Position numbers and translations under genes: made by a program | Part shown: piece by piece, positions 11,421 through 23,575 of the stretch | Layout: each line of letters starts with the position of its first letter | Numbering within the stretch: position 1 is the stretch's first letter | DNA from: Allium sativum | Taxonomy: Eukaryota; Streptophyta; Magnoliopsida; Asparagales; Amaryllidaceae | Assembly: GCA_030737875.1 (NCBI GenBank) | Contig: CM060911.1 | Location: forward strand, 97,670,599 to 97,734,598 | Length of the DNA stretch: 64,000 nucleotides | Reading direction: 5' to 3' | The notes under the pieces: model-generated | What the model saw: only the letters and a program-made list of their open reading frames with translations | Told to the model about the DNA's origin: nothing | Databases searched by the model: none

Positions 11421-12160
11421 TGTATTGCGGTTTTAATTGTAGAACTAGTATGGCGACATGATATATGGTACCCATGCCGTCTATGATTGATAGTTATGAT
11501 TGAAATTGTTTTGACACTATACACCTATAATAGTATCAAAGAATGTGTTTTAAACGTATCAAGCATGCTTTGGCTGTTATAAGGGAAAACCCTATCCTCT
11601 GGCTTGCGTTGCATTGTGTGATGGGACCTGGGTCTTATAACAGCTTCATTTTTCTTTATTTAGCATTGCGCTGTTTGTTCTATGCATTGGTATTCTTGGG
11701 AGGAAACCCGTTCCGTGTTATACGGCGTGGTCCCTTGATTTACCAAACTTTAAAACCAATATTGATAACTGTTTTAGTTCTCACACCAGTCACATGACTG
11801 ACCTGGAGTTTATTGTTTTAACCTAAACTCTGGGTGCCCCTATTTTCCGCACGGGCAGCTAGTAGTTTTGGTTTTGCAGATTTATATTCATAGGGTCCTG
11901 ATTTACAGCTGGAACGATGCTCGGAAAGCTCTGTATCCGTGTATCACTTTCAGTTGTGTTTTGTATATTTTCCGCTGCTATGTAATTTATTGTAATCTCT
12001 GATATTTGTCAAATGTAATTTATTCATTTTTACTCTGTATATTCTTGTATCTGATGGAATTGTTGTAATAACAATGAAATGTTCTTCCGTATGCGTTCTA
12101 TTTTGTCTTGTCCTCAATTCTATCCGTGCTTTCCTTCACGGGGAAGTTCGGGTCGTGTCA

Positions 12161-12165
12161 CCGGT
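12161..12165. repeat. Target-site duplication of solo LTR C, right copy
   Basis: CCGGT, identical to 6133-6137, directly after the LTR terminus ..GTCA. Confidence 0.92.
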
Positions 12166-15100
12166 CCACTTGATGTGGATTAAAATGCCTAAACACTACG
12201 TTTCCCCGCCCTATGGGGCGAAAACTGGTCTTTATAAAGACCATACCATCCGTCGGCCCTGCAGTGCCGATATATCCGAGGCGCCTCGCTATCCAACATC
12301 CACATAAGTAAAACGTATGGCGTGCAAAACCCAGACACCACTCCTAGATAGAAGGAAATGCATGTCCTCCCTGATGTCCTCTCCCGTTTCTGGTTCACAC
12401 CAGGGTGTGAGGCTCACGAATCAACGCTATACACAAAGCTATGCTATATTAAAGTCGTGCTTATCAACCACAAGATTTTGCTTTTCAACAGAAGCCTTGA
12501 TCCTTTGCATCTCAGCATGCCACACGGGCAATTCACGCTATGCAACTAATGTCTATCAATCACACAGAATGAAATCCGATGTCAGATACACATCCATTTA
12601 CATGTTCATTCTAGGTCTGAACGAAACATGAGGCACCTTATTCCTCATCCCGTATGTCCAATACAAGGTAGAGATCCTCGCATATCCGATCGATCTCCAA
12701 GCATGTCTGGAACAATCACCACTTATTACCTCGTCTTGGGTGTACAGCCCAATCAAGACATCAGTAATTATCCAAATGATGTGAAGACCTCCGATCTTCA
12801 ACCACCGTCTTCATCCTCGACATATCGTCGAATCAGTTATTCAGAATGGGGTAAACCCAGTCTTTCTGAATAACTCGTGTATATAATAAAAAAGTGCTAT
12901 AAAAACACAACAGACGCCTTATTCCAATTCAGAATATTCCTTTATTCAAATATTCTTATACTTTGGGAAAGGTTCCCATTAATTTTGTCAAAGATAAATT
13001 CTTTAAATTTGTTCTTTAATCTTCCTTTGGATATCAATTCAAACAAAATTATGGTTTATCCAAACTAGTCGGGATTAGCGAACCTTACCGAAGTAATCAT
13101 TTATTTAATTTCCCAATCCCAACCTATTCATCCCATGAAGTAAAACTGGTAATACTTCATATCTAACACCACGGTGTTATCTGTAAAATTAATTACCATT
13201 TCACGTTCAAATTTAATTAAAGATTTAACTGTCGCTTGGAGCAAAACTGATGATACTCCATTCTCGATCATTTCTTGAGTTTGATAATTTTAGTTATCAA
13301 ATTCGCCTTTCAATCTGTTTAAAGATTCATTAAAACTCTAATTCAGATTTAATTTCCAAAAATCATTACTCAGTGATTTTTCCAAGTTAAGAAATTAATC
13401 TTATCTTTAATTGGGTTAAAGAACTAATATCATTTAAAATAAAACTCATGACAAACCCAAAATCTCATTCCATTAACAATGGAATTTTCATTGAAAACAG
13501 ATCGATATATATAATCGATATAAACTTCCATATCCAACCGATAATATAAATGGAATAACGACAAAGCCTTTTAAATTCCATATATAGTAACAGCCTTCCT
13601 CCACAGTAGTTCACCTCGATTATTACCAAATCAAATTCCATTCAATTCCAATTTAATATGTTAAATATGAAAACTTTACTTTGGAAAAATATCCTTTGAA
13701 TCTTAACAAAAGATTTATAAATTCCAAATCTCTTTTCACTATAAATCTGGTTAAAGAACAAATGTCGTTAAAACACAATTCACAATAAACCCAATTCACA
13801 TTTCATTTTATTCCAATTATTAAATATAATTGGAAACTCTAACAGTCTTAATTAAAAGATTTATTCTCTTCACATGAGGTCCAAGAATAGTGTTACTGAA
13901 GACACTGTTCACGACAAACCCAAAATCCCATTTGATATTAAATACAAGACTCTGAATAGAAAATATATCGGCTTATATTCAATATCAAATTCTACAACCA
14001 ACAAATATCGTATTGGAAATAACGATATAAATATATCTTTCAAATTTCCATTACAATATCTGTATAATCACGAAATCCAACATCAAAATATTCCGACGAC
14101 AATTTCGATTTAAATCCATTTCCAATTTACATACTGGAAGTCCTGGTTATTTTTAACACCATTTTAAATCCAATTTGTTTTATTTAAAATTATTGGATTT
14201 CAAATCTTGTAAATAACTAGTACATTTTGATAAAAAAATATTTTTATCTTTACAAATATGGAATTTTTCATCCCAAGTCTTTCTAATCATTTATTACGAT
14301 TTTACATAAATTATTGCTATTTTTAATCATTTTGTCAAGGCACGTACAGTCGATTTCCATAAACGACCATCGAACTGCACTTACAACAACCTTTTCCAAA
14401 TTTGATTTGGACAAAATTCCAAATTCAACAATTAGATTTCAAATTTCTTGTATTCGCTAGAAAGCTCTTTTTGATACGAACCCAACGGTTCTGGTTTAGG
14501 AGAATCCGATGGTCAGATCTCCCGCAATGTCCATTCGAAGTCAATGGTCGAAATTCGCGAACTGCCGTGGCGCGACACGTTCTATTCAGGCCATTAAATA
14601 TATATAATATATATTATATATATTTCATCGATTTCCATTTTAAAACATATTTTATAAATCGTTTTAACTTCATTTTCAAAATGATTTCAACTTCATATTT
14701 AATTTCAAATCAAAATTGAATATTCTATATCATTAATATATAAATGATAATATTTTCAAAACATTATATTTTGAAATCACTTCCTTTTCGATATTCATTG
14801 TAAAAATGAATAAAATTGATATAAATATCGTTCACGCCAAAATGGCGTTAATCTAATCAACACGGCTTTATATATTTAAATATATTCGTGTCCATCCCAA
14901 ATCGGACATCAAAATCAGATTCTGATCCATTACTGAATATTATTTTAAAATATTCATTGTTTTAAAACATTCGTTATTTTAAAATATTCTTTTCTTTATG
15001 AACTGGAATCAGACACAGTCAATTACCATAAAATTTTATTTATATGGATCTCATATGCACGTGTACACAACAATAATCAAACACAGTCAACCATCATCCA

Positions 15101-15884
15101 GAGTGCACTACACTACTGCATTAGCATCAAATATAAATAATTCACGCTTACACAGTCTATCAACCTAACGATCGACATACCACTAAACAATTGGGATTAG
15201 TGTACGTCAAATATCATCCCAACACCCGTGTGGGGTTTCAATTAGCAAACACAGATATATTTGTGCAGTTGGGCGATGTGTAAAATATATCATCCTAATC
15301 CATATCAGTCAAATGGGTGTATATAAACAAATCGATCTATTTGTAAATGAATATTTATTTATTCATATACACATTAGAAATTATATTTTTAACTCTAAAA
15401 TATTTATTTCAACACATGAATATTTTATCCAGATCATTTATACAATAAAAATAATATTTTTATTATTCAAATATTTTAATTCAACACATAAATATTTTAT
15501 ACAATCCATTTCACATCAAAATCAATTTTCACGACAAAATATAATCAAACAAGTCGTCCATGGTTTGTGGACGACAGGGAGCAGTTCATATAAGCAGTTA
15601 TAAAATAAATAACTTTATAGAAATAATTTTAGTGAGAAATTCTCACAGTGGGTTTCAACTCCGCCATTTTATATTTCTGAATTTCTATTTGGATTCGAAA
15701 TTGCCTGAAATTCTAACGTGCTCCTTTTCTGTCTCAGTACGTTCCATTGCGTAGTGCTCGAATTTACGGTTCCAACGAATCCAAATTTTGTCAAATTCTG
15801 ATTCGGTATGTAAAAGTTTTTTTTTCATATTGCATCTTATTTAATTTAAACTAACACAATTAATTACTTAATTAATTATAATAA
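12166..15884 (-). repeat. 5' LTR of element A, piece 2
   Basis: Continues the A LTR after solo LTR C and matches window bases 1-2874 from about 13018 on. It is cut by element B after AATAA (15880-15884). It holds the family hairpin 1 (15555-15560 with 15568-15573) and the ATCCGA..TCAGAT palindrome region (about 14505). Frames such as 12317-12631 and 14402-14719 are not kept in the sister LTR, so no gene is called. Confidence 0.9.
15880..15884. repeat. Target-site duplication of element B, left copy
   Basis: AATAA before the LTR terminus TGAAGCG, repeated at 30277-30281. The uninterrupted homologous site in A's other LTR (about 2861-2885) has a single AATAA between the same flanks, which confirms the insertion. 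Confidence 0.95.
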
Positions 15885-18800
15885 TGAAGCGACCCGAAAC
15901 TTCCCCGGTCTCCGAAGAGATGAGAAAGAACGAATTACTGTGAGGACAAGACAAATCAGAACACAAACAGAAGAACATTTCACTGTTATTACAACAATGC
16001 ATCAGATTACAAGAATATACAGAGTATAAATGAATAAATTACATTCGATAAATATTAGAGATTACAATAAATTACATAGCAGCGGAAAAATATACAAAAC
16101 ACAACTAAAAGTGACACACGGATACAGAGCTTTCCGAGCATCGTTCCAGCTGTTAATCAGGACCCTGTGAATATACATCTGCAAAACCAAAACTACTAGC
16201 TGCCCGTGTGGAAAATAGGGGCACCCAGAGTTTAGGTTAAAACAATAAACTCCAGGTCAGTCATGTGACTGGTGTGAGAACTAAAACAGTTATTAATCTT
16301 TATTTTTAAAGTAAAGTAAATCAAGGGACCACGCCGTATAACACGGAACGGGTTTCCTCCCAAGAGTACCAGTGCATAAAACAATAGCGCAATGCTAAAT
16401 AAAGAAAATGAAGCTGTTATAAGACCCAGGTCCCATCACACAATGCAACGCAAGCCGGAGGATAGGGTTTTCCCTTATAACAGCCAAAGTATGCTTGATA
16501 CGTTTAAAACACATTATTTGATACTATTGTAGGTGTATAGTGTCAAAACAATTTCAATCATAAATATCAATCATAGGTGGCATGGGTACCATCTATCATG
16601 TCGCCATACTAGTTCTACAATTAAAACCGCAATATCACGTATTGGAAATTGGATTCCGTCATGAGCCGAGGCAAGGGGCAAGCTCCTCTCCGCGTTCGAG
16701 ACACTCTAGCAAATGCCTCGGGACCGCACACAGCAATCCCCTGGATCCTCCAAGGCCGGTCCTCTCTTACTTTTGAGGATTGGCAATTCCTGAACACACG
16801 TTTCCCGGTCCTTACAGACCTATATCCGAGGCGCCTCGTATCCAACAACCACACAGGTGAAAAGTATATAAATGTCAGGGCTGGTAGGTCACTGACACCA
16901 CCCTAGCTAGAAAGAAACGTCGTGCACTCCTTGGGTCCGTATCCCGTTTTTGACTCATACCGAGGTGTGAGGCTCGCGAATTCACGTTATACACAAAGCT
17001 ACGCCACACAGGCCGTGCTTTGATCATCAACCACAAGACTTTGCTTTTCAACAGAAGCCTTGATCATTTGCCACTTACGCATGCCACACTGGCAATTCAC
17101 TCCATGCGACTGATGTCCATCGATATACAACCTCTGAGCTCGTACGTCTCAGAGAAGGGCGTTAAGCAAGAGAATAAATTCTCCGCCGCCAAACAGATGT
17201 ATATTTAATAGAGATCAATCAACACAGAATAAAATCCAATGTCAGACACACAATCCATTTACAAGTTCGTTCTGGGTCTGAACGAAACCGGAGGCACTTT
17301 CCTCGCATATCCATCCATCTCCAAGTACGTCTGGACGATCACCAACTGTTTCCCTCATCCTGGGTGTACAGCCCAATCAAGATCATCAGTAATCACCCAA
17401 ACGATGTGAAGACTTCCGGTCTTCAACCACCGTCTTCATCTTCGACATCTCGTCGAATCGGTTATTCAGAATGGGTATAAACCCGGCCTTTCTGAATAAC
17501 CCACGTATATAATAAACAAATGTTACACAAACACAATGAACGCCTCATTCCAATTCAGAATATTCTTTTATTCACAAAAATCACATTCTTAGGGAAAGGT
17601 TCCCATTAATTTTATCAAAGATAAATTCTTCTAAATTTATTCTTCAATCCTCCTTTGGATATCATTTCTAATTAGTCGGGATTAACGAACCACACCGAAG
17701 TAATCATTAATTTTATTCCCCAATCCCAACCTATATATCCCAGGGAGAAAACTGGTAATACTCCACATCTAACACCACGGTGTTATCGGTAAAATTAATT
17801 ACCATTTCACGTTCAAATCTAATTAAAGATTTAACTATCGCTTTGGAGCAAAACTGGTGGTACTCCACTCTCGATCACTTTTCAAATTTGATAATTAAAA
17901 TTATCAATTCACATTTTTAATCTAATTAAAGATTCATTAAAACTCCACTTAGTTTTAATCTTCTCAAAAATCAATATTCTGTCTTTAACTGGGTTAAAGA
18001 ACCAATGTCTTCTAAAACACGATTCACGACAAACCCAAATCACATTTGATATTAAATACAAGGCTCTGAATAGAAAATATATCGGCTTATATTCAATATC
18101 AAATTCTGAAACCAACAAATATCGTATTGGAAATAACGATATAAAATATATCTTTCAAATTCCCATAACAATATCTGTATGGTCACGAAATCCAACATCG
18201 AAATATTCCGAAGATAATTTCGATTCAACTCCAGCCTAATTCACATATTGGAAATATTGATTATTTTCAAAATCACTTTCAAATTCAATTTATTTATTTA
18301 AAAATAAATTGATTTTAATTCTAGTTCAAAACTAGTTCATTTCGATAAAAATCTATTTTTATCTTTTCAAATATGGAGTTTTTCACCCCAAATCTTTCCA
18401 ATTCACATATTATAATTTTACACAAATTATAGATATTTTTGATAATTTTATCAAGGCCCGTACAGTCGATTTCCAACAACGGCCATCGAACTGCACTTAC
18501 ATCGACCTTTTCTGAAATTGATTTGGACATAATTCCAAATCCAACCATTAGATTTCAAATTTCTAATATTCATTGGAAATCTCTTTTCGATACGAACCCA
18601 ACGGTTCTGGTTTTAGGAGAATCCGACGGTCGGATCTCCCGCAATGTCCGTTTGAAATAAATGGTCGAAATTCACGAACTGCCGCTGCGCGGCGCGTTCT
18701 ATTCAGGCCATTATATTATATATATAATATATATAATATATATTTCGTCGATTTCCATTTAAAACAAATTTTATAACTCGTTGTAAATTCATTTCTGAAA

Positions 18801-18936
18801 CAATTCAACTTATATATTCAATTCAAATCAAAATTGAATTCTTCTTTATAAATCCGTTTTAAAATTCATTTCTATTCAATTCAAATTTTAATTCAATTTG
18901 AATTCATTTCAATTCACTTTCAATTCAATTTGAATT

Positions 18937-19260
18937 CGTTTTCAATTCAATTCATTTCGAAATCTTTTTCAATTCAATTCATTTCGAAATCGTTTTCAAT
19001 TCAATTCATTTCGAAATCGTTTTCAATTCAATTCATTTCGAAATCGTTTTCAATTCAATTCATTTCGAAATCGTTTTCAATTCAATTCATTTCGAATTCG
19101 TTTTCAATTCAATTCATTTCGAATTCGTTTTCAATTCAATTCATTTCGAATTCGTTTTCAATTCAATTCATTTCGAATTCGTTTTCAATTCAATTCATTT
19201 CGAAATCGTTTTCAATTCAATTCATTTCGAATTCGTTTTCAATTCAATTCATTTCAAATT
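18937..19260. repeat. 27-bp tandem repeat, 12 copies, 3' LTR of B
   Basis: Unit TTTTCAATTCAATTCATT plus TCGAAATCG, with AAATCG/GAATTCG variants. Because 27 is divisible by three and lacks a stop, it gives an artificial frame repeating SFSIQFISK. The sister LTR has 13 copies (26630-26980), so the array has changed length since insertion. No CRISPR features (no variable spacers). Confidence 0.95.
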
Positions 19261-20373
19261 TCAATTTCAAAATATTTAATTTCGAAATCACTTTTCAATA
19301 TTCATTATACAACGAATAAAATCGATATAAATATCGTTCACGTTAAAATGGCGCAAAACTAATCAACACGGCTTTATATTTTTCACAACTTCTTTATTTT
19401 ATTCAACAAATGAATATTTATCCCATTCAACACATGAATCTATATTTCTTTCAACACACGACTAATCTCAACACGTGAGTACTGTCGACACATCACTATT
19501 TTTGTTATGTAAAATATTTTATAAAACTATGGTATCTATCGTTTGATTTTCAATTAGACTTCTACTGGGAAGTAGTTCTAATTTTAAATATGATAAAGAT
19601 GTAAATTTTTATTATATAAAATATTTCACTCAACACATGAACATTGTCAACACATGATTATTTTTATATTCAACACATGAATTTTCTTTTATAATATTCC
19701 TTATTTTCCCGATTGGAATGAGGCCCAATCAATCACCATATAACGTTAATTATATGGATTCCATACAACACATGTATATAATAGCATTGAAAAATAATCA
19801 ACCATCAACCAAAGTGCACTACACAACTGCATAAGCATCAAATATAAATAATCGACGCTTACACAGTCTGTCGACCAATCGATCGACAATAATTAAATAA
19901 TTGGGATTAGTGTACACCAAATATCATCCCAACACCCGTGTGGGGTTTCAAATCAACAAACACACATTTTTGTTTGTGCAGTTGGGCGATGTGTAAAATT
20001 TATCAACCCAATCAATATCAGTCAAATCAGTGTAAATAAACAAATCGGCCGATTTGTTTATAAATATTTATTTATTCACTTTCACGTTAAAAATTATATT
20101 TTTAACGTCAAAAATATTTATTTCAACACTTGAATTTCTATTCAGTTCATTTACACAATAAAAATGATATTTTTATTTTTCTAACATATTTTAGAAAATT
20201 TCGGCGGCATAACGGCACGATACTAGAAACGGGACGAGGCATAGCCTTATCCCCGGTCTAGTGAAGGCCCACGCCATTCACACATCAATCAAATCAATTT
20301 CAATTCACCCAACAATTCAATTCAAATCAAATAGACTAACCAACTACACAATCAAACAATTTAACAAACAAGC

Positions 20374-20418
20374 CATCCATGGTCTGTGGATGACGGGTGT
20401 CGGGTGCTACTAAGCACC
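20374..20418 (-). other. Paired hairpins 1 and 2, 3' LTR of B
   Basis: CATCCA 20374-20379 with TGGATG 20387-20392, and GGTGC 20403-20407 with GCACC 20414-20418 (loop TACTAA on the plus strand). The same as solo LTR C on the opposite strand. Sister copy at 28094-28138. Confidence 0.6.
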
Positions 20419-21274
20419 GTCTGCATCCTAGTATATATATATAACTAGAAAAAGAAATTGAAAGGTGAGAAGTTCTCACCGAAAGCTATCCAATACCACG
20501 ACACTCCTATTGTAGAGATCTTCGTCGTTCTCGCCTTTTCTTCTCCTTTGTTGCCCGTAGCCACTACATATAGAAATCACACATTTTTATATTTCGATGT
20601 CCTTAAAATAAAAATCACATTTTTATTTATTCACTTTCAATTTAAAAATCATATTTTTATAATCACTTCATATATTTAAAAATCGAAATTTTACTATGCG
20701 ATTCAATATATAAAAATTATATTTCCTTACCGCTAATATATAGATAAAAATTCTATTTTTATAACGCTATTCTCTATATAAAGATTTCGCCTTTTCAAAA
20801 ATATAGATTTCATCATTATAAAAATCATCACTTTACTTCAACGTATATAAAATAAAAATCAGATTTTTATTTCGCTACATATACAAAGATGATATTTTTA
20901 TATTCTCTATCCTATAAAGATTATATTCTTAATACTTTAAAAATATAAAAATCAGATTTTTAATATTTCTATATAGTAAAGACTATATTTTAATTCTTTA
21001 AAAATATAAAAACTATATTTTTATTACTTTAAAAATATAAAGATCGTATCTTTATTACTTTAAAAATATAAAAATCATATTTTTAATATTTCTACAATAT
21101 GAAAGATTATATTTTTAATTCCTTATCGAATAAAAATTATATCTCTTCATGAAATAAAAATCCTTACTTTTATCAACTAAAAAAAAAACCAAACCTTTTC
21201 ATTGCCATTTATATGCTATTTCCTATATAACAAATCCGAGTATTTAAAATAAATTAAAATAAATAATAAAAAAA

Positions 21275-21723
21275 ACTTACTGTTTACTGTTGGAGAGAGG
21301 GGGGGTCCACAAGGGGTGGCGCTCGGCACTGGTGGCGCTCGACGTGGAGGAGGGCGCAGGCGGAGGGCGAGGTCGGAGGAGGTGGGTGGCGACGGTCCAT
21401 CGGGGAGGGGAAAAGGAGCGGGACGCGAGGGCAAGGGTGTTCGGGTTCGTGGCGTTCGAATGGAGGAAGAAGGAGGAGAGGAGGGAGAAGGAAGCGGCGG
21501 TGGTGCCCTTGGTGGTGGCGCGGTCATCGTTGGCGGCTGGAGGGGTTGGGCGACGAGGAGTTTAGGGTTCTGCCCCTTCTTATTTATTTTTTTTATTTTC
21601 TTCTGAAAACCGATTTGAAAAATAAGAAGGGGGGCCAGCGTAATAGGGGGAGAGACCTTTTTTATTTTATTTTATTTAATTCGAAAAAGTTGACTTTTAC
21701 ATACGAACTCGAAACGAGGCCCA
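21275..21723 (-). promoter_or_regulatory. Candidate promoter, GC-rich leader and splice donor, 3' LTR of B
   Basis: On the minus strand in order: TGGGCC (21718-21723, a site II-like element), a pyrimidine-rich patch, a telo-box AACCCTAAA (about 21562-21570), a GC-rich island (about 21530-21290) and then GTAAGT (21275-21280) followed by a T-rich run. This is the arrangement of many plant housekeeping promoters with a spliced leader. The 103-codon minus frame 21216-21527 is Pro-rich low complexity and is not called as a gene. The same arrangement is in the 5' LTR (28995-29460). Confidence 0.4.
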
Positions 21724-22552
21724 CCGCCTGTCGCCCCTAGCGTTTTACCCCCATTCTGAACACAATGGGAAATGTATCGTAGGCTGATTCGACTGTTACA
21801 ATCAGTTTCCGATAAATTTACATTTAAATCACTATATTGAATTTTAAACGTACATTTCAAATTACTGGGGCCACATACTAACTAGAAAAATTCCAGAAAA
21901 ATATTTTCTAGCTTCGTATTGACGATACGGTCCTAACAAAACTAGCTTCGTCGAATTCTGAGACCGTATGAAAAATGGCCAATTTCCAGTCGATTAAAAT
22001 CAACTGAAATTGGTCAATCGCGTTTTCCTTTGCCACGCTCACATATTGATTCGAAAAATTATGAAATTTGAAACCTAGCAATAATTTGACATCACGGACC
22101 CAACAAAAGTGGTTTCGTCGAAATCCGAGGTCGTTTGCAAAATGTCCATTTTTAAGGGCCTGAATTCCATAGCGACTATTCAGAATTTTCAACTGGACAT
22201 ATCTTTTGATTCCCGCCATGAAATCTCAATTGGTCGGATTCGTTGGAAAGATATCATCAATTAGATCCTATCATTTTTGGTTTTACTAAAATCCGGATTA
22301 TTTTGCACCCGGTATGTTCAATTGAAGTTTGAAATCGAATTATCGAACTACCGCGCCATTTTCAATTCTATTTATAATTATATATAAATATTTATATTCT
22401 AACGACGACGTATAAAATATATACGTTCGAATTCTATTCAAAATAAATTTCTCGTTGATATTATTTAAAATAATCTATTTTAAATATTCAAAATTCGCTA
22501 AAATTGCCAAAATAAAAATTTTAAACTGGCCCAGATTTTCCGGGTTATTACA

Positions 22553-22565
22553 ATCACCCCCACTT
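22553..22565 (-). other. Polypurine tract of element B
   Basis: Minus-strand reading AAGTGGGGGTGAT directly before the LTR start TGTAATAACCCGG. One base differs from the A and F tracts. Confidence 0.85.
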
Positions 22566-23563
22566 AAAACTTTTCGTCCCCGAAAAGGAACAAAGTCGAA
22601 AGTGGTTTGATTAATCAACTCTACGTTCAGTCTGGCTTCTATTCTCAAACTTTTCAGTTTCTGAGAATTTTCAAAATTTCAAAAATTTGGCTAACACCCT
22701 AAATTTTCGAAAAATTTCGCCATAACCTCCCCTGCACCGGGAGCATCGGGGAATTTCAAATAGCTTCCCCGGTCCTTCAGATCTCAAAAAGAAAAAGAAA
22801 AAGCCAAGCGGCTAGCCAATAGGCTCATAAAATCATCATCACCCAAACAAAACAGGAAATTATGTAGTAAACATGTACCTATTTGTCGGGCAAACAAATT
22901 TTATTCTCTGGCTCTAGCCTCCTTGCTATGACCTGTTCAATGTAAGTATATGTATATGCAAGCAAATGCGACCAATTTTCAATACAATTCAATATTCGAT
23001 ACAATTAGACTAAATGGTTCAAAATTAGCAAACAACACAAACATCAATCAATTAGTGAATTAGAATTTCAAATTCATAATTTGATACATATACAAAAAAT
23101 CATGTTTTTGATGCCAATTCACAACAATGTGCTCTAGCTATATTAGTTTTGGTTCTCACACCAGTCTAATGGAAATATATAGATATCACACCTTCGAAAC
23201 ACGAATATAAATACTGATGATGTGGCCACATCACCAGAATTATCCCCGGGTATCTAGAATGTGACTCTATATCTATCCAATATATTAAAACTTCGAATAT
23301 ACGTTCATGACGCGTATATGCAAAATCTTTATATACTCGATTGTCCATATTCAAAATAAATAAATATTCAAATACGTATAAAACGATTTAAATTTTCAAA
23401 ACAAAATTGTTTTCATTTGCAAAATATACTCTTCACACTCGTTCTAGGATACTACTGATCCTATCTCTAACGAGTCATTCGAATTGGATATTACTAACCC
23501 AATATCTGATGAATTCTTTCGTATGGTTCTAATGTGTCTTGTTCTCGAGCTCTGTAAACCAAA

Positions 23564-23575
23564 GCTCTGATACCA
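23564..23575 (-). other. Primer binding site of element B
   Basis: Reverse complement TGGTATCAGAGC, two bases from the LTR edge at 23578. Confidence 0.93.

Larger units (their letters stand above)
6138..12160 (+). mobile_element. Solo LTR C, 6,023 bp, giant-LTR family
   Basis: Starts TGTAATAACCCG and ends ..GGTCGTGTCA, bounded by perfect CCGGT duplications with no internal domain, so it is a solo LTR left by recombination between two LTRs. It carries the family landmarks in order: U3 direct repeats (about 6545-6830), a GC-rich leader (about 7120-7375), AT palindrome blocks (7440-7860), a TA run (7981-7999), three hairpins (8014-8209), a CATGTGTTGA cluster (8745-9030), the ATCCGAC palindrome region (about 9400) and the conserved 3' block (10720-11420). 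Several short frames exist, such as 11543-11797, but none keeps its frame in sister LTRs, so no gene is called. Confidence 0.93.
15885..22552 (-). repeat. 3' LTR of element B, 6,668 bp
   Basis: Bounded by TGAAGCG.. at 15885 and ..GGGTTATTACA at 22552, the reverse complements of the LTR end and start. Contents on the minus strand in element order: U3 direct repeats (about 22150-21880), TGGGCC motif (21718-21723), GC-rich leader (about 21580-21290), GTAAGT donor-like site (21275-21280), AT palindrome region, hairpins (20374-20418), CAACACATG cluster, 27-bp tandem repeats (18937-19260), ATCCGAC palindrome (about 18625) and conserved 3' block. Frames within it are low complexity or antisense and I call no gene. 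Confidence 0.93.

Noticed and set aside
11543..11797. 84-codon frame with hydrophobic segments
   Set aside because: Lies in solo LTR C. Equivalent sequence in B, D and F has shifted frames, so membrane-like character is composition.
12317..12631. 104-codon plus frame in the A LTR
   Set aside because: Antisense to the element and not conserved in B, C, D or F. No domain.
16621..16906. 77-codon minus and 85-codon plus frames in the conserved 3' block
   Set aside because: Repeated exactly at 24314-24599 in the young sister LTR, but frames are not maintained in C, D or F. Conservation there is not protein-like.
18937..19260. Possible CRISPR-like array
   Set aside because: Direct tandem repeats with no unique spacers, in a plant retrotransposon LTR.
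18930..19319. 129-codon open frame repeating SFSIQFISK
   Set aside because: Product of a 27-bp tandem repeat without stops. The sister array breaks the frame with a stop. Not a gene.
21216..21565. 103-codon Pro-rich minus frame starting MTAPPPRAPPPLP and overlapping plus frames
   Set aside because: Present in both B LTRs only because they are near-identical. Low complexity, and overlapping open frames on the other strand are equally long.
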